Assembly: GCF_024753145.1 (NCBI RefSeq)
Contig: NZ_JANUGU010000004.1
Span: forward strand, 62,001-126,000
DNA length: 64,000 nt
Direction: 5' to 3'
Source: Massilia terrae
Lineage (GTDB): Bacteria; Pseudomonadota; Gammaproteobacteria; Burkholderiales; Burkholderiaceae_D
Position 1 is the stretch's first letter. Each line of letters begins with the position of its first letter. The notes beneath the pieces were generated by a model. The model worked only from the letters and a program-made list of their open reading frames with translations, was not told where the DNA came from and searched no databases. The position numbers were made by a program, and so were the translations under genes. Below are positions 63,672 through 64,000 of this stretch, in pieces.

Positions 63672-64000
63672 CTTTCTGCAACTCTTCTTGCTGGTCCTGC
63701 GGCGCCAGCACGCGCTTCTGGTAGGCGCGCGGCGAACATCCGAGTTCGCGCTTGAACACGGAATGCATGTATGGACTGGAGGTGAAGCCGCAGCGGCGCG
63801 CCACGTCGGCCAGATTGCATTCGCCGCTTTCCAGGATCGTGGTGGCCGCCTCCAGCCGCATGCGCAGGATCTCGTCGTGCACGCTGCAACCGAGCTCCTG
63901 GCGGAAATAGCCCTCCAGCGAGGAACGCGAGATGCCCACGTACTCGGCCACCTGGTCGGTCTTGATGCCCTGGCAGGCGTACTGGCGGATGAAATGGCGC
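63631..64000 (-). CDS. AraC/XylR-type transcription regulator, cut at window edge
   Basis: The C-terminal about 120 residues contain the two helix-turn-helix motifs of AraC proteins. The first is around DQVAEYVGISRSSLEGYFRQ; the second, with the ARRCGFTSSPYMHSVFKRELGCSPRAYQ consensus block, lies at about 63700-63790. The order and spacing resemble XylR-type AraC regulators. The N-terminal sensor lies outside the window. The tail ends in an acidic stretch (DQQEELQKDDD). It probably controls the downstream epimerase-like and GH2 genes. Confidence 0.85.
   Translation of the reverse strand, partial: RHFIRQYACQGIKTDQVAEYVGISRSSLEGYFRQELGCSVHDEILRMRLEAATTILESGECNLADVARRCGFTSSPYMHSVFKRELGCSPRAYQKRVLAPQDQQEELQKDDDVFDDRESLSR

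Overview
The window looks like chromosomal DNA from a high-GC betaproteobacterium of the order Burkholderiales, most likely an Oxalobacteraceae member near Massilia, Duganella or Janthinobacterium. Three things suggest this: the eps/exosortase-B exopolysaccharide operon, the exbB-exbD-lpxK-trm112-kdsB-adk order, and the general look of the proteins. The genus is an inference, not a measurement.

Layout. (1) 1-12922, minus strand: an exopolysaccharide (methanolan-like) operon, read right to left as a CAAX-type protease, epsL, epsB, gmd, fcl, epsD, epsE, epsF, epsG, xrtB, epsI and a Wzy/ligase-like polymerase, running off the left edge. GDP-fucose genes (gmd-fcl) sit inside it behind their own promoter candidate. 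(2) 13137-19156: uup, a tRNA-Arg(CCU), a DUF2264 enzyme and a GH35 beta-galactosidase. (3) 19197-30361, plus strand: a cobalamin block, cobT-cobS-cobC, then a cobalamin riboswitch, then btuB-cobO-cobB-cobU-cbiB-cobD-btuF-cobQ, with most genes overlapping by a few bases. (4) 30367-45027: a coiled-coil membrane protein, a MarR/aryl-CoA ligase pair, a three-gene patatin/hybrid-kinase/response-regulator operon, ggt, an SDR dehydrogenase, a CoA-transferase and a DUF1059/hemerythrin pair. (5) 45102-51607: a broken thioredoxin-fold gene with a REP-type element, the proton-pumping pyrophosphatase, adk, kdsB, trm112, lpxK, a second REP doublet, exbD and exbB. (6) 51608-52582: almost 1 kb without any conventional gene, filled by six diverged copies of one repeat unit. 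(7) 52583-64000: pirin, a TIGR03118 protein, xseA, sodB, a PAS-GGDEF-EAL protein, and an AraC/epimerase-like/GH2 sugar operon cut by the right edge.

How the genes work together. The eps operon encodes the undecaprenyl-phosphate sugar transferase, copolymerase, export channel and exosortase of one secreted polysaccharide. The TIGR03118 protein belongs to a family tied to the same PEP-CTERM/exosortase world. The cobalamin block takes up corrinoids through BtuB and BtuF, adenosylates and amidates them, attaches the aminopropanol arm and builds the lower loop. It lacks corrin-ring genes and the BtuC/BtuD transporter in this window.

The most unusual feature is the 51.6-52.5 kb array. All six copies keep a DnaA-box-like T-GTGGA core in a small hairpin, and exactly 45 nt after each GTG there is a TGA in the same frame. 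The intact copies read as 25-51 residue ORFs that share a T-x-F-V-D/E-K motif. Whether it acts as small proteins, as structured RNA or as protein-binding DNA cannot be settled from sequence alone.
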